The notes: a model not told the origin generated them from the sequence alone. A stretch of DNA of 64,000 nucleotides from Pelagihabitans sp947500445 (GCF_050589625.1 NZ_JBNGOP010000010.1:94272-158271); one strand, 5' to 3'; counted from the stretch's first letter, positions 25,637 to 34,593 are shown. Program-made: numbers and translations.

Positions 25637-26221
25637 CTACCCGGGAAAGGTCGAGATCATCATCGGAATGGTCAAAAAGATAATGAAAATGGAGGCCACC
25701 ACCGTAAAAATCGGATGTCTGACCTTTCCGATCGATTGAACGGCCCATGAGAAGAGTAAAACCGTTAGTACGATCAACACCTGTGAAACTTCAATACCTG
25801 ATGCAAAACCGAACAAAGGCGATAATTTGTCGGTTTCTTCGGCCATCAGCATTTTAAAATAGTTGCTAAAGCCGAAACCGTGGATCAATCCAAAAAATAC
25901 GGTAGCAATACCATGCAGCACCAGGCTTTTTTGACTTTTATCGGCTTTGGCGTACGACAGGTTAAAGAGGGCGGTAAGCGCGATGGTCACCGGAATTAAA
26001 AATTCGATCCAGGCCACGTCCATCACCAGCACATCGTAAACCGATAAGGCCAGGGACGAACAGTGAGCAATGGTAAAAAGTGTGGCCAATACCAAAACGG
26101 GTTTCCAATGTTTGAAGGTAAAGGGTACCGCTAGGGCCGATAAAAATAAAATATGGTCATAGGCGTTGAAATCGAGAACGTGTTGTAGCCCAAGGGTCAG
26201 ATAGAAGAAAAAATCCTGCAT
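25637..26221 (-). CDS. HupE/UreJ family membrane protein
   Basis: The 194-residue protein has six to seven membrane helices and the HupE/UreJ pattern: GLQHVLDFNAYDHILFL at the start, LFTIAHCSSLAL, and FFGLIHGFGFSNYF with conserved histidines that could bind metal. HupE and UreJ are nickel permease-like accessory proteins of hydrogenase and urease, but neither enzyme is encoded here. The metal preference is therefore unknown. Its upstream region is shared with the divergent sensor kinase. Confidence 0.88.
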   Translation of the reverse strand: MQDFFFYLTLGLQHVLDFNAYDHILFLSALAVPFTFKHWKPVLVLATLFTIAHCSSLALSVYDVLVMDVAWIEFLIPVTIALTALFNLSYAKADKSQKSLVLHGIATVFFGLIHGFGFSNYFKMLMAEETDKLSPLFGFASGIEVSQVLIVLTVLLFSWAVQSIGKVRHPIFTVVASIFIIFLTIPMMISTFPG

Positions 26222-26657
26222 GTATACCGTTTTAGCGAAAACCCCTCAAAGATACAGTGAAAATTGAACCGGCAGGAAACATCCCTTCGATAATTTGTGG
26301 GAGCGGAAGCATTTTTCGGGCGGATGGCCTGGTTTTTGATTGGTGTTGGTGGCCCTGTCCAAGGGAACCATTTGCGCGGATCGCTAGGGTAATACCAGAA
26401 ATGGTATAAGGCACTTGTTCCCCGAGGGGGCACGCCCGAACGGACCCTACGGATAATGGGCGGTTTGGAGTTCAAATGGTATTAGTATCTTTAATACCAG
26501 ATATGGAACTCATTTAGACTTTTTTAATTGGCTAAAAAATTGTCCTTTACAGCCCTGTTTTTGCCTTTTTTTCCTCTCGTAGCCCTGCTATGAAACTCAA
26601 AAAAGTCTTCAACAGGCCTTTAAATCACTAATTTTCGCTTCAATCCAAAAAGTCTAA
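26222..26657. other. 436-bp divergent intergenic region
   Basis: The region separates the HupE/UreJ gene from the HAMP kinase. It contains a short ATACCA/TGGTAT palindrome and the left arm of a 19-bp inverted repeat whose right arm covers the kinase start codon. I see no gene. Confidence 0.6.
26392..26407. repeat. short derivative of the palindromic intergenic repeat
   Basis: ATACCAGAAATGGTAT keeps the outer arms of the 26-bp repeat but lacks its centre, as if deleted internally. Confidence 0.5.
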
Positions 26658-26665
26658 ATGAGTTC
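26506..26665. repeat. 19-bp perfect inverted repeat spanning a kinase start codon
   Basis: GAACTCATTTAGACTTTTT at 26506-26524 and its exact reverse complement at 26647-26665 flank 122 bp. The right arm contains the ATG at 26658, so if both arms are transcribed they could pair and hide the start codon. Confidence 0.75.
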
Positions 26666-28175
26666 ATGGTATACTAAGTTAAATTGGTTCAATTTGTTTA
26701 CAAAGTTCTCTTTACGGTCGCGGATCTTTATCTCCATGATCCTGCTGGTGTTGATCGCTTCGGTATTGATCGCGGGGATTACCGTATACCAATACCACGA
26801 ACAAAACCGAGACTACCACGATAACCGTCTGGAGCGAAAGGAAGATCAAATAAAGCAGAGCATCAACTACACCTTAAAAAAAACGACCTATCCCCCAACC
26901 ACCGAAAACCTGGAATATATTTTTAAGGATGAGATCTATGAAATTGCCGATGTACAAAACGTAAACTTCAATATATACGATTTGGACGGGGAGTTGATCA
27001 AAAGTTCGCGACCAAAATTCGAGAACGATTCCATTTCCAACTGTTTGGATGCCGAAATCCTCAATAATTTGGCGCAAAGTGCCCGCAACCGTTATGTGGA
27101 AGAAAATTCGGCGGCCGGGGATCGCTATCAGGCCTCCTACACCTATATTACCGATGCCAAATTTAAGCCGATAGGAATTTTGAATTTGCCCTATTTCGAG
27201 GACAATACCTTTAACGATAGGGAGCTTCGGGAGTTTTTGATGCGCTTGGTAGGAGTGTATTTTTTGATGCTGTTGCTGGCAATCGCACTGGCCTACTTTA
27301 TTTCAAAGTACATTACCCGATCGTTGCACACCATTTCGGATATGCTGGACAAAACAGATCTGACCGGGAGAAACGAAAAAATATTTATTTCAGAACCGGG
27401 AGAGGAAATCGGAAAGCTCGTAAAGTCGTACAATAACATGATCGACGAGTTGCAGCAAAGTGCCGCAAAGCTGGCCCGGAGTGAAAGGGAGCAGGCTTGG
27501 CGGGAGATGGCAAAGCAGGTGGCGCACGAAATTAAAAACCCGCTTACGCCCATGCGGTTGAGCGTGCAGAGTTTTGAGCGAAGGTTCGACTCCGATGATC
27601 CCGATATCGATAAAAAAATGGCCGAGTTTTCGGATACCTTGATACAGCAGATTGATACCATGAGCAATATTGCTTCCGCTTTTTCCAACTTTGCAAAAAT
27701 GCCCGCACAACAGAACGAGACCCTGAACGTGGTAAAAATAGTGCGCTTGGCCCTGGACATTTTTAATGAGGACTATATTCATTTTATCAGCGAGGAGGAA
27801 GAGATCATTGCCAAACTGGACCGAACACAACTCATCCGGGTGTTGACCAATTTGGTGAAAAATGCCATTCAGGCCGTTCCCGAAGTTCCCTCGCCGCGTA
27901 TTTTGGTATCGGTGGCATCCGAAGGGGCATACGTAAAAATTTCGGTGGCCGATAATGGAATAGGCATTGCGGATAAGCATAAAGAAAAGATCTTTGAGCC
28001 TAAGTTTACAACCAAATCCAGCGGTATGGGACTAGGGCTGGGAATGGTAAAAAATATTGTGGAAACCTATAACGGTCAAATCGATTTTACCTCAAAAGAA
28101 GGCAAGGGAACGGTGTTTACCGTTCTTTTTCCAAGGGAGACCACGGAAAGCGGTCAGTTGCCCAAAATTGCTTAA
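26658..28175 (+). CDS. HAMP-domain sensor histidine kinase
   Basis: The 505-residue protein has two membrane helices (about residues 23-45 and 196-216) around a 150-residue periplasmic sensor, then a HAMP domain (217-270), a HisKA dimerisation domain with H290 in HEIKNPLTPMR, and an HATPase domain with NLVKNAIQAV (N box), DNGIGI (G1) and GMGLGLGM (G2). The HEIKNPLTP motif and order fit NtrY-type kinases. No response regulator gene adjoins it, so the partner is elsewhere. The ATG is embedded in a long-range inverted repeat. It is followed by a new promoter at 28358. Confidence 0.95.
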   Translation: MSSWYTKLNWFNLFTKFSLRSRIFISMILLVLIASVLIAGITVYQYHEQNRDYHDNRLERKEDQIKQSINYTLKKTTYPPTTENLEYIFKDEIYEIADVQNVNFNIYDLDGELIKSSRPKFENDSISNCLDAEILNNLAQSARNRYVEENSAAGDRYQASYTYITDAKFKPIGILNLPYFEDNTFNDRELREFLMRLVGVYFLMLLLAIALAYFISKYITRSLHTISDMLDKTDLTGRNEKIFISEPGEEIGKLVKSYNNMIDELQQSAAKLARSEREQAWREMAKQVAHEIKNPLTPMRLSVQSFERRFDSDDPDIDKKMAEFSDTLIQQIDTMSNIASAFSNFAKMPAQQNETLNVVKIVRLALDIFNEDYIHFISEEEEIIAKLDRTQLIRVLTNLVKNAIQAVPEVPSPRILVSVASEGAYVKISVADNGIGIADKHKEKIFEPKFTTKSSGMGLGLGMVKNIVETYNGQIDFTSKEGKGTVFTVLFPRETTESGQLPKIA

Positions 28176-28357
28176 TGTAGGTGCCGCTGTTGTGGCAATG
28201 GCTTGGTTCTGCTTATCATCTTCTTAGGATATCTTGTAATTCGTTTAAACCTTTCCGAAAACCCATCTTTCCCAGCAATTCACGCTATAACAGCGCTCGG
28301 TTTACCGACCTGAACACGGTTTCGGTAAGGACCTTTGAGCAATTTATTGCCTACAAA

Positions 28358-28404
28358 TTTGCGTAACTAAAAAGTTACGCATATATTTGTAACCTAAAAG
28401 TTAC
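28358..28404 (+). promoter_or_regulatory. promoter with two palindromic operators (ArsR operon)
   Basis: TTG (28359-28361), a 20-bp spacer and TATATTTG (28382-28389) match the Bacteroidota -33/-7 consensus. A 20-bp palindrome with arms GCGTAACT/AGTTACGC (28361-28380) fills the spacer, and a second, GTAAC..GTTAC (28389-28404), starts at the last base of the -7 box. The two GTAAC half-site starts are 26 bp apart. A repressor bound here would block polymerase; the ArsR protein of the same operon is the obvious candidate. Confidence 0.85.
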
Positions 28405-28419
28405 ATAAAAACAATCGAC

Positions 28420-28971
28420 ATGGCATTAGGACCAAAACAAATGGGGGAGGCCATCCTCCAAAATTTAGAACGTAAAACTGGCAAGGATATCTCCGCTTGG
28501 ACGACAATCGTGGCTAAAAGTGGTTTGGAAGCAAAAAAGGAAATCATAGGGTTTTTAAAGGTCGAGCACCAACTAGGTCATTTTCAGGCCCAAAAAGTGT
28601 ATGAGGTGTTTTCCGACAAGGACCCTTATTCGGGGGCATCGAACTTTGAAAAGGACCTTTTTACATCCGAAAACGCAAGGAACATCTATGAAACCTTAAA
28701 AACCGCACTTGGCAAATTGGGGAAGGACGTAGTGGTGCGGCCCTGCAAAACCTATATTCCCTTTTACCGCAACAATCGGTTTGCGATTACCAAAGGAAAA
28801 GGGGAGGCGGTGATCGTTGCCATCAATTTAACTACCCCGGCACCGGGTTTTACCGCCGCAACAAGCTTTAAAGGGTCCGAACGAATGAATTTTGAAACGG
28901 TACTTCGGTCCACTTCCGATGTGAACGATGCCCTAATGGCGACCATTAAAAAATCATATCTCCTAAACTGA
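28420..28971 (+). CDS. DUF4287/DUF5655 domain protein
   Basis: The 183-residue protein joins an N-terminal DUF4287 domain (KTGKDISAWTTIVAKSGL with EHQLGHFQAQ) and a C-terminal DUF5655 domain (about residues 85-180, with VVVRPCKTYIPFYRNNRFA and the end SDVNDALMATIKKSYLL). Both are small domains of unknown function, frequently found beside SRPBCC and ArsR genes. It is the first gene of the operon behind the double operator, and its stop overlaps the next start by one base (TGATG). Confidence 0.88.
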   Translation: MALGPKQMGEAILQNLERKTGKDISAWTTIVAKSGLEAKKEIIGFLKVEHQLGHFQAQKVYEVFSDKDPYSGASNFEKDLFTSENARNIYETLKTALGKLGKDVVVRPCKTYIPFYRNNRFAITKGKGEAVIVAINLTTPAPGFTAATSFKGSERMNFETVLRSTSDVNDALMATIKKSYLLN

Positions 28972-29384
28972 TGAAAGATCACATTACATTAAAACGCACC
29001 TATGCCTGTACCGTGGATCGGCTATGGCGGGCACTCACCGATCCCGAGGCCATGAGCCAATGGCTGATGCCCTGCGATATTGCACCTGTAATCGGGCACA
29101 AATTTCAGTTCAGGACCGAACCCCAAAGGGGTTTCGACGGTATTGTGCATTGTGAGGTGCTTGAGGTATTACCCAAGAAAAGATTGGTGTTCAGCTGGTG
29201 CAATGGTAAGTTGGATACCAAGGTCAGCTTTGAACTGAAGGATAAGGGCGACACGGTGGATCTTTATTTTAAACATTCCGGGTTTAGCGGCATTTTTGAG
29301 CGGGTATTTGTCCGCCAAATTTTGGCGAACGGATGGCGAAAGAAGATTTTAACAAAGAACCTGGTAACTTATTTACGATCATAA
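28971..29384 (+). CDS. SRPBCC (AHSA1-type) domain protein
   Basis: The 137-residue protein has the START-like AHSA1 pattern: LKRTYACTVDRLWRALTDPE at the start, WLMPCDIAPVIGHKF, and VLEVLPKKRLVFSWCNGKL. Such proteins bind hydrophobic ligands in a deep cavity and often sit with an ArsR repressor. It overlaps both neighbours by a single base (TGATG before, TAATG after), so the three genes are translationally coupled. The ligand is unknown. Confidence 0.9.
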   Translation: MKDHITLKRTYACTVDRLWRALTDPEAMSQWLMPCDIAPVIGHKFQFRTEPQRGFDGIVHCEVLEVLPKKRLVFSWCNGKLDTKVSFELKDKGDTVDLYFKHSGFSGIFERVFVRQILANGWRKKILTKNLVTYLRS

Positions 29385-29680
29385 TGGATGTATTTAAAGC
29401 GATTGCCGACCCTACAAGGAGGAGTATTATCGATTTGGTGGCGCGTGAACCGGTAAACATCAATGCCATAGCGGAAAATTTTGATATGAGCCGCCCTGCG
29501 GTATCCAAACACATAAAAGTATTGCTCGACAGTGGTTTGGTGGGTGTGGATCAGCAGGGAAGGGATCGTTTTTTATACCTACAGCTCAAGGCCCTGAAAG
29601 AAGTACAATTTTGGTTGAAAAAGTATGAGTATTTTTGGAACGATAACTTAGACCGTTTGGGCGAATTTTTGGAGCAATAA
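29384..29680 (+). CDS. ArsR family transcriptional repressor
   Basis: ATG at 29384 gives 98 residues starting MDVFKAIADPTRRSIIDLV, the usual opening; a longer in-frame start at 29333 lies inside the preceding gene. The winged helix includes NINAIAENFDMSRPAVSKH as recognition region. No metal-binding cysteine motif is present, so it is probably not an arsenic or metal sensor. It most likely binds the twin GTAAC..GTTAC palindromes at the operon promoter and represses its own operon; the inducer is unknown. Confidence 0.92.
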   Translation: MDVFKAIADPTRRSIIDLVAREPVNINAIAENFDMSRPAVSKHIKVLLDSGLVGVDQQGRDRFLYLQLKALKEVQFWLKKYEYFWNDNLDRLGEFLEQ

Positions 29681-29698
29681 GCGGTTTCCAAAACAGCA

Positions 29699-30484
29699 AT
29701 GATGCAATTCAACACCTTACTGATGGCCCAAGAAGGGCATACCTCCGTTATAACCATTAACCGGCCGAGCAAACTCAATGCGCTCAATCGGGAAACCATT
29801 CAAGAACTGCACGAAGCCTTCAAACAGCTAAATGCCGATGCCCGGGTAAAAACGATCATTCTTACCGGAAGTGGGGACAAGGCCTTTGTAGCGGGGGCCG
29901 ATATTTCGGAGTTCGCCAATTTTTCGACGGAGCAGGGGAGTGAATTGGCCGCCAAGGGACAGGCACAATTGTTCGATTATGTGGAAAACTTGGCTACCCC
30001 GGTAATCGCGGCGATCAATGGGTTCGCGCTCGGTGGCGGACTGGAACTGGCGATGGCCTGCCATTTTAGGGTGGCCTCCCAAAATGCCCGTATGGGGCTG
30101 CCCGAAGTCTCGTTGGGGGTAATACCGGGTTATGGCGGTACCCAACGATTGCCACAGTTGATCGGTAAGGGCCGCGCTATGGAACTGATCATGACGGCCG
30201 GAATGATCGAGGCCGACCGGGCCCTGGATTACGGTTTGGTAAACCATGTAGTGCCGCAAGCGGACCTTTTGGCCCGCTGTAAAAAAATAGCGGCCAAAAT
30301 AGCGAATAATTCTACCGTTGCCATTGCTCAGGCAATAAAAGCGGTAAATGCCGGTTTTAAGAGTACTAGTAACGGATACGAGGCCGAGATCGAAGCTTTT
30401 GGTGCCTGTTTTGGCACTGCGGATTTTAAGGAGGGCACTACTGCTTTTCTGGAAAAACGCAAAGCGGATTTCCCCGGCAATTAG
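29699..30484 (+). CDS. enoyl-CoA hydratase/isomerase family protein
   Basis: The 261-residue crotonase-fold protein has the oxyanion-hole segments FVAGADISEF and NGFALGGGLELAMAC, and LPEVSLGVIPGYGGTQRLP, which holds the catalytic glutamate of hydratases. It probably adds water to 2-enoyl-CoA in fatty-acid or related degradation. It starts 18 bp after the ArsR gene and precedes the next gene by 20 bp, so it may be read from the ArsR operon promoter. Both possible ATG codons (29699 and 29702) are adjacent. Confidence 0.94.
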   Translation: MMQFNTLLMAQEGHTSVITINRPSKLNALNRETIQELHEAFKQLNADARVKTIILTGSGDKAFVAGADISEFANFSTEQGSELAAKGQAQLFDYVENLATPVIAAINGFALGGGLELAMACHFRVASQNARMGLPEVSLGVIPGYGGTQRLPQLIGKGRAMELIMTAGMIEADRALDYGLVNHVVPQADLLARCKKIAAKIANNSTVAIAQAIKAVNAGFKSTSNGYEAEIEAFGACFGTADFKEGTTAFLEKRKADFPGN

Positions 30485-30504
30485 CGTATCCCAAAAACCT
30501 ACTT

Positions 30505-32079
30505 ATGAGATTTCAAAAGCGCCATGCCCTGTTGCTCTTTTGGTTGGTCGCCCTGTGCGGCAACGCCCAAGAAATGCCCATCCATTACGACCTGGGCGAG
30601 AATTATTCCGACCGGTATAAGTTCTCCACCGTACTATCTATCAATGGTTCCGACGAAAAAACCGTAATGGTCCGCACCTATTATGGAGGAATGCCGCTAC
30701 GGCCCAAGGGGCATTTTATAGCGGTATACAATGCCGATATGAACCTCGAAACCGACTACAATTACAAGTATGCCGGAAAGCATATGGTAGATGGTTTTGT
30801 GCGTAACGGGCAGCTATACCTTTTGGAACTCAAGTACGATGATCGCTCCGAGGCCTATACCTATGTAGTGCACCAAAGCCCGCTGCACGATTTTAATTTT
30901 ACCGAGCGCACCATACTTTCAGTGCCCTCCAAAGCGGTGTTGAACCCCCTGGCGGTAAACAAATACAATCGAAATTTTGGAAACGGTTTTTCAACGGCCA
31001 CCTTCTTTAACGACGACCGTTCGGCCTTCGCCATTACCGTTCACCATCGGGAAGGCAAAGCGGAGAAATACCATATGTATCTCTACGGTACCGATTTAAA
31101 GCAACAAATGGTCTATGATTTTTCAGATCAGATTGTAGAAAAAAACTATGCCTTTGAAAATATTGCGGTTTCCAAGGATTTGAAAACGCTTTATCTAATG
31201 GGAAAGGCCTACTTCAAAAAAAGGCGATTCGATGCAAAGGAACGTCGTTTTCAATACGAATTGGTACGGGTGACCAATAGCGGGCACCAAACCCAGGAAT
31301 TCAATGAGGGAGGGCGTTTTCCCGAGGCCTTGAAACCGCTATTGAGCGATGGGGAGCTTACCGCGGTAGGCTTTTACGCCGACCGTAAGGACAAGCGTTA
31401 CAACGGGCTGGTGTATTTTAAGTTGGATGCCAAAACCCTTGCGCTGCAAACAAAAAAGTATAATCCGTTCTCCGAGCAGTTTATGTTGGACAAGTTTGGC
31501 CGAGAAGTGAACGCCGAAATAAAAAACCTCATTTTTAAGGATGTACATATCACCGAAAAAAAAGAGATACTGTTCAGTGCCGAAGAGTATTTTGTTACTA
31601 CCGGAAACGACATTGGCGACAGCAGTACCCGAAAAGTGGAAAACTACCATTACAATGATATTGTTTGTGCCAAGTTGGCCGCCGACGGCACCATGGAATG
31701 GGCCCGTAACATCAATAAAACCGAAGTGACCCGTGGCGATGAGGCCTACGCCTCCTATACGGCCTTTGGTAAGGACGATTCCATGTACTTTTTTATCAAC
31801 TCCGGGGAGCACCCACAAAAGCTGGGCAGAAACCGAATTATATTCAAACAGGGATACAGTAAAAATCCGAACATGTTCGTCATTCGGCTCAACGGTTCCG
31901 GAGAAATGGATTACCAAAAGCTCATAGATGACAAGGAGGTGCGCTTGCCCATCATGGTTTCCAGGCCGTTGATCGATAAAGAGCGCGGGCAGTTGTTGTT
32001 CTATGCCAAAAGAGGAAGTAAAAAACAGCTGGTGAAGGTTGGTTTTGGTGTTCCCAAAACGACCAAAGAAGGCAAATAG
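30505..32079 (+). CDS. secreted protein of unknown function (524 residues)
   Basis: A Sec signal (RHALLLFWLVALCGNAQ) ends near residue 22. The mature protein is rich in beta-strand patterns with alternating aromatic and polar residues, and reads like a repeat of strand units (YKYAGKHMVDGFVRNGQLYL, then GTDLKQQMVYDFSDQ), which might be a propeller. No catalytic motif, lipobox or sorting domain is seen. It follows the enoyl-CoA hydratase by 20 bp on the same strand, probably in one transcript. I do not recognise the family. Confidence 0.8.
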   Translation: MRFQKRHALLLFWLVALCGNAQEMPIHYDLGENYSDRYKFSTVLSINGSDEKTVMVRTYYGGMPLRPKGHFIAVYNADMNLETDYNYKYAGKHMVDGFVRNGQLYLLELKYDDRSEAYTYVVHQSPLHDFNFTERTILSVPSKAVLNPLAVNKYNRNFGNGFSTATFFNDDRSAFAITVHHREGKAEKYHMYLYGTDLKQQMVYDFSDQIVEKNYAFENIAVSKDLKTLYLMGKAYFKKRRFDAKERRFQYELVRVTNSGHQTQEFNEGGRFPEALKPLLSDGELTAVGFYADRKDKRYNGLVYFKLDAKTLALQTKKYNPFSEQFMLDKFGREVNAEIKNLIFKDVHITEKKEILFSAEEYFVTTGNDIGDSSTRKVENYHYNDIVCAKLAADGTMEWARNINKTEVTRGDEAYASYTAFGKDDSMYFFINSGEHPQKLGRNRIIFKQGYSKNPNMFVIRLNGSGEMDYQKLIDDKEVRLPIMVSRPLIDKERGQLLFYAKRGSKKQLVKVGFGVPKTTKEGK

Positions 32080-32111
32080 GAAGCAACATTCCTATGTCCG
32101 TTATCCTTTTT

Positions 32112-32146
32112 AGCATTTTAACTTTGAAATAGCACGACTAAATGGT
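32112..32146. repeat. palindromic intergenic repeat, copy 4 (long variant, degenerate)
   Basis: AGCATTTTAACTTTGAAAT followed by AGCACGACTAAATGGT. It shares the extended layout of the copy at 13579-13615 and lies 32 bp after a stop codon. Confidence 0.55.
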
Positions 32147-32235
32147 CCCTTTTCCTCACCCAAACGGCCGTTTGCCTCATTTAGGGTTTTACCGTTGTAC
32201 GGACCGCGTTAGTTTAGCAGTATAAAATAGATATC

Positions 32236-32895
32236 ATGCGTTACAAGATTACGATACCGACCCCTTGCCACGAAGATTGGAATACGATGACGGCCACCGA
32301 AAAAGGGGCTTTTTGTAGTAGCTGCTCCAAAGAAGTGGTCGATTTTACCGCTAGCTCCAAAACGGAGCTGGCCCAAAAAATAGCCAAAGGAGCCAAATTG
32401 TGCGGGCGTTTTACCCCCGAACAGTTGAACGTTCCGCTGCCTTCGGTGTCCCGAAACCAATTTAGAAGAAGTGCGTTCCTTCTGGGGTTTACCTCGGTAT
32501 TGGCCCTTGCCAATCCTGTAATGGCGCAAGAAAAGCCTGAGAGAAAACCTAGGGTCGAAGTACCCCGGACCGACGTACTTCTTGGAAGGATTGCGACGCC
32601 GCAGGTGGCCGAAGAAACGACTTTGATCAAAGGAAAGGTGCTGGAAATGAACCATCCCGTGTCCGGAGCCCATATTGTAGTAAAAGACACCGATATAAAG
32701 GTGGTTACGGACGAACAAGGGAATTTTTCCATTGCCGTACCCACAAAACTGTTCGACAACCCGCAAAGCCTATTGGCATCCCGCATCGGATACGAAACTT
32801 CGGAAACGAGCATTTGTGTGGATACCGCTTATATTGAGGTACAACTGATTTCCAACGAACACATTCTGGGAGAAATTGCCGTGGAACCCTATTAA
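32236..32895 (+). CDS. carboxypeptidase-like regulatory domain protein with N-terminal cysteine motif
   Basis: The 219-residue protein opens with a small cytoplasmic-looking cysteine domain: PTPCHEDWNTM, then EKGAFCSSCSKEVVDFT, a pattern seen in many flavobacterial proteins. A membrane helix follows (RRSAFLLGFTSVLALANPVMA, about residues 77-97). The C-terminal part is a CarboxypepD_reg-like beta sandwich (LIKGKVLEMNHPVSGAHIVV onward, about 135-215), as found at the start of SusC-type receptors. The cysteines could bind a metal. No neighbour explains its role. Confidence 0.8.
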   Translation: MRYKITIPTPCHEDWNTMTATEKGAFCSSCSKEVVDFTASSKTELAQKIAKGAKLCGRFTPEQLNVPLPSVSRNQFRRSAFLLGFTSVLALANPVMAQEKPERKPRVEVPRTDVLLGRIATPQVAEETTLIKGKVLEMNHPVSGAHIVVKDTDIKVVTDEQGNFSIAVPTKLFDNPQSLLASRIGYETSETSICVDTAYIEVQLISNEHILGEIAVEPY

Positions 32896-32914
32896 CCGGA
32901 GTTCAGGGCAGTGG

Positions 32915-32940
32915 ATGCCATTTTAACTTTAAAATGGTAT
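32915..32940. repeat. 26-bp palindromic intergenic repeat, copy 5
   Basis: ATGCCATTTT, AACTTT and AAAATGGTAT in sequence, 20 bp after the stop codon at 32895. One mismatch separates the outer arms. Confidence 0.8.
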
Positions 32941-33164
32941 CAATTGAATTCCAGCAGTCCTTTATACTATGAAGATGGTTTGTCGGTGGAACAACTGGTT
33001 ATCGGGTATCGATACCGCTTCGAAATGCTCCCCTATATTTCTTTGTTTTCGTAAAACGATGATTCGCTGATTTTAATACGCTATGGCTTGGATCCCGTGC
33101 AGCAGTTCCCATCCCCATTGTAACAAATAGGGGAAATTTGCTACCCATAAATAAACTAGAATTT

Positions 33165-33440
33165 ATGGGCTATGCAGGACAACCGATGAAGAGTGTTAAG
33201 GCCAATAGGGCCTTGCTCAAAAAAAGAAAACGAAAAAATATACAGGAATTGTTATTGGAAAACGGAGATACTACCGAAGTGGATTTTAAAACGTTTACGG
33301 CGGAACAGGTGGCGCGGGCAAAGGCCCGTATTCGGGCCAAGGCACGGCGCAATAGGCTGTTCAACTATCTGTTCTATGCCTTTTGTTTGTTTTTGGTACT
33401 ATGGAGCTTTTATTGGATGTTTTCTCCAGGTATTTTTTAG
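33165..33440 (+). CDS. small basic single-pass membrane protein, unknown function
   Basis: ATG at 33165 gives 91 residues; a TTG nine codons upstream and an ATG at 33186 are alternatives. The N-terminal two thirds is very basic (RALLKKRKRKNIQELL, then ARAKARIRAKARRNR) and precedes one C-terminal membrane helix (LFYAFCLFLVLWSFYWMF). The positive residues would keep the N-terminus in the cytoplasm, perhaps touching nucleic acid or phospholipid. It is not a family I recognise. The EcsC gene follows on the same strand after 118 bp. Confidence 0.65.
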   Translation: MGYAGQPMKSVKANRALLKKRKRKNIQELLLENGDTTEVDFKTFTAEQVARAKARIRAKARRNRLFNYLFYAFCLFLVLWSFYWMFSPGIF

Positions 33441-33558
33441 GTTGAAACAAATGCAATGCCTTGATCGGCCCCCTTGCCGGTGGGGTGTTATCAGGGGTAT
33501 ACCACAAGTGGTTGTAACGGAAGCCCTTTTTTTACTACCAATACTATAAACGATTCAA

Positions 33559-34347
33559 ATGACACAGACCAAGGAATTGACCATTGAGGACGAACTCGCG
33601 CTAATGAACGCCAAACGCAAAATGGAACAGGTGCATTGGACCATGCAGGGACTCAATAAGCTTGGAAATGTTATTGAAAACCGTATTGCACTCTTGCCCA
33701 AAAAACAACAGCAGTGGCTACAAAAACTCAGTTATAAGGTATTGCACGGGGTGGTAAAGGCCAATTTGGCCTCCATGAAAAAAAATGACGGCCCCCCGGC
33801 CCCATTGAACAAGACCTATAAGGCCTTGGTTACCTCTTCCGGTTTTATTGGTGGTGCCCTAGGGGTTTCCGCTTTTGCAGTGGATCTTACCCTAGCCACC
33901 AAGCTGATGATGCGGTCCATTATGGACATCGCCCGCAATCATGGCGAGGACTTGTCCGAACTCGATACCCAACTGGCCTGTTTACAGGTATTCGCCCTGG
34001 GCGGTAATACCAAACACGACGACAGTTTGGAAACGGGTTATTATGCTTCGCGGGTGGCCCTCGGTTCCACCATCAAAGGCGGGACAAAAGCCTTGGAAGG
34101 GTTGCTCAGGGGAAGTGCCAATCCGGTACTGCAATTTATCGCTTCCATAGCGGCCCGTTTTAGCATTCAGGTGTCCGAAAAATTTGTGGCCCAGGCCGTC
34201 CCGATTTTGGGTGCGGCGGGCGGGGCATCCATCAACTTGGCCTTTATCCACCATTTTCAAAATATGGCCGAGGCACACTTCTCCATTCGAAGGCTGGAAC
34301 GCCAATACGGGGCCAAAAGGGTACAACGGGCATACGACGGCCTGTAA
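33559..34347 (+). CDS. EcsC family protein
   Basis: The 262-residue protein matches EcsC (PF12787-type) over most of its length, with GFIGGALGVSAFAVDLTLATKLMMRSI near residues 95-120 and the glycine-rich end VPILGAAGGASINLAFIHHF. EcsC was named from a Bacillus ABC exporter operon, but no transporter is encoded nearby. Two or three hydrophobic stretches suggest membrane association. Function in Bacteroidota is not established. Confidence 0.88.
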   Translation: MTQTKELTIEDELALMNAKRKMEQVHWTMQGLNKLGNVIENRIALLPKKQQQWLQKLSYKVLHGVVKANLASMKKNDGPPAPLNKTYKALVTSSGFIGGALGVSAFAVDLTLATKLMMRSIMDIARNHGEDLSELDTQLACLQVFALGGNTKHDDSLETGYYASRVALGSTIKGGTKALEGLLRGSANPVLQFIASIAARFSIQVSEKFVAQAVPILGAAGGASINLAFIHHFQNMAEAHFSIRRLERQYGAKRVQRAYDGL

Positions 34348-34507
34348 ACCGTTTACTGCTGTGAGGGCCCGCCCTTGTCAGGCCGAAGACTGACGTCTGT
34401 TTGTAAATGGGGTACGGGAACGGCACGAAAAAAATTTCACCGAAAAGATTGCCAAACGTTTTACAATTGGAGATCTTTCATTTACATTTGTTAGGTACGG
34501 TAGGCGT

Positions 34508-34526
34508 TTGTAGGAAAATCCTACAA
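34508..34526. promoter_or_regulatory. palindrome upstream of the small-protein operon promoter
   Basis: TTGTAGGA, AAA and TCCTACAA form a perfect 8-bp inverted repeat ending 37 bp upstream of the -33 element, a position suited to an activator or repressor site. Confidence 0.6.
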
Positions 34527-34563
34527 GTGTTGATATGTGTTGTATATGTTTCACTAGCACTCG

Positions 34564-34593
34564 TTGAACGGCATGGGTAGGACTATAAATTTG
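34564..34593 (+). promoter_or_regulatory. consensus Bacteroidota promoter of the small-protein operon
   Basis: TTG (34564-34566), exactly 19 bp, then TAAATTTG (34586-34593), a full match to TTG-N19-TAnnTTTG. The start codon of the lipoprotein gene follows 29 bp after the -7 box. Confidence 0.85.

Noticed and set aside
25637..26221. Hydrogenase or urease locus suggested by the HupE/UreJ protein
   Set aside because: No hydrogenase, urease or accessory subunit is encoded in the window.
28181..28366. 61-codon frame between the HAMP kinase and the ArsR operon
   Set aside because: It ends inside the -33/operator region and shows no protein-like pattern.
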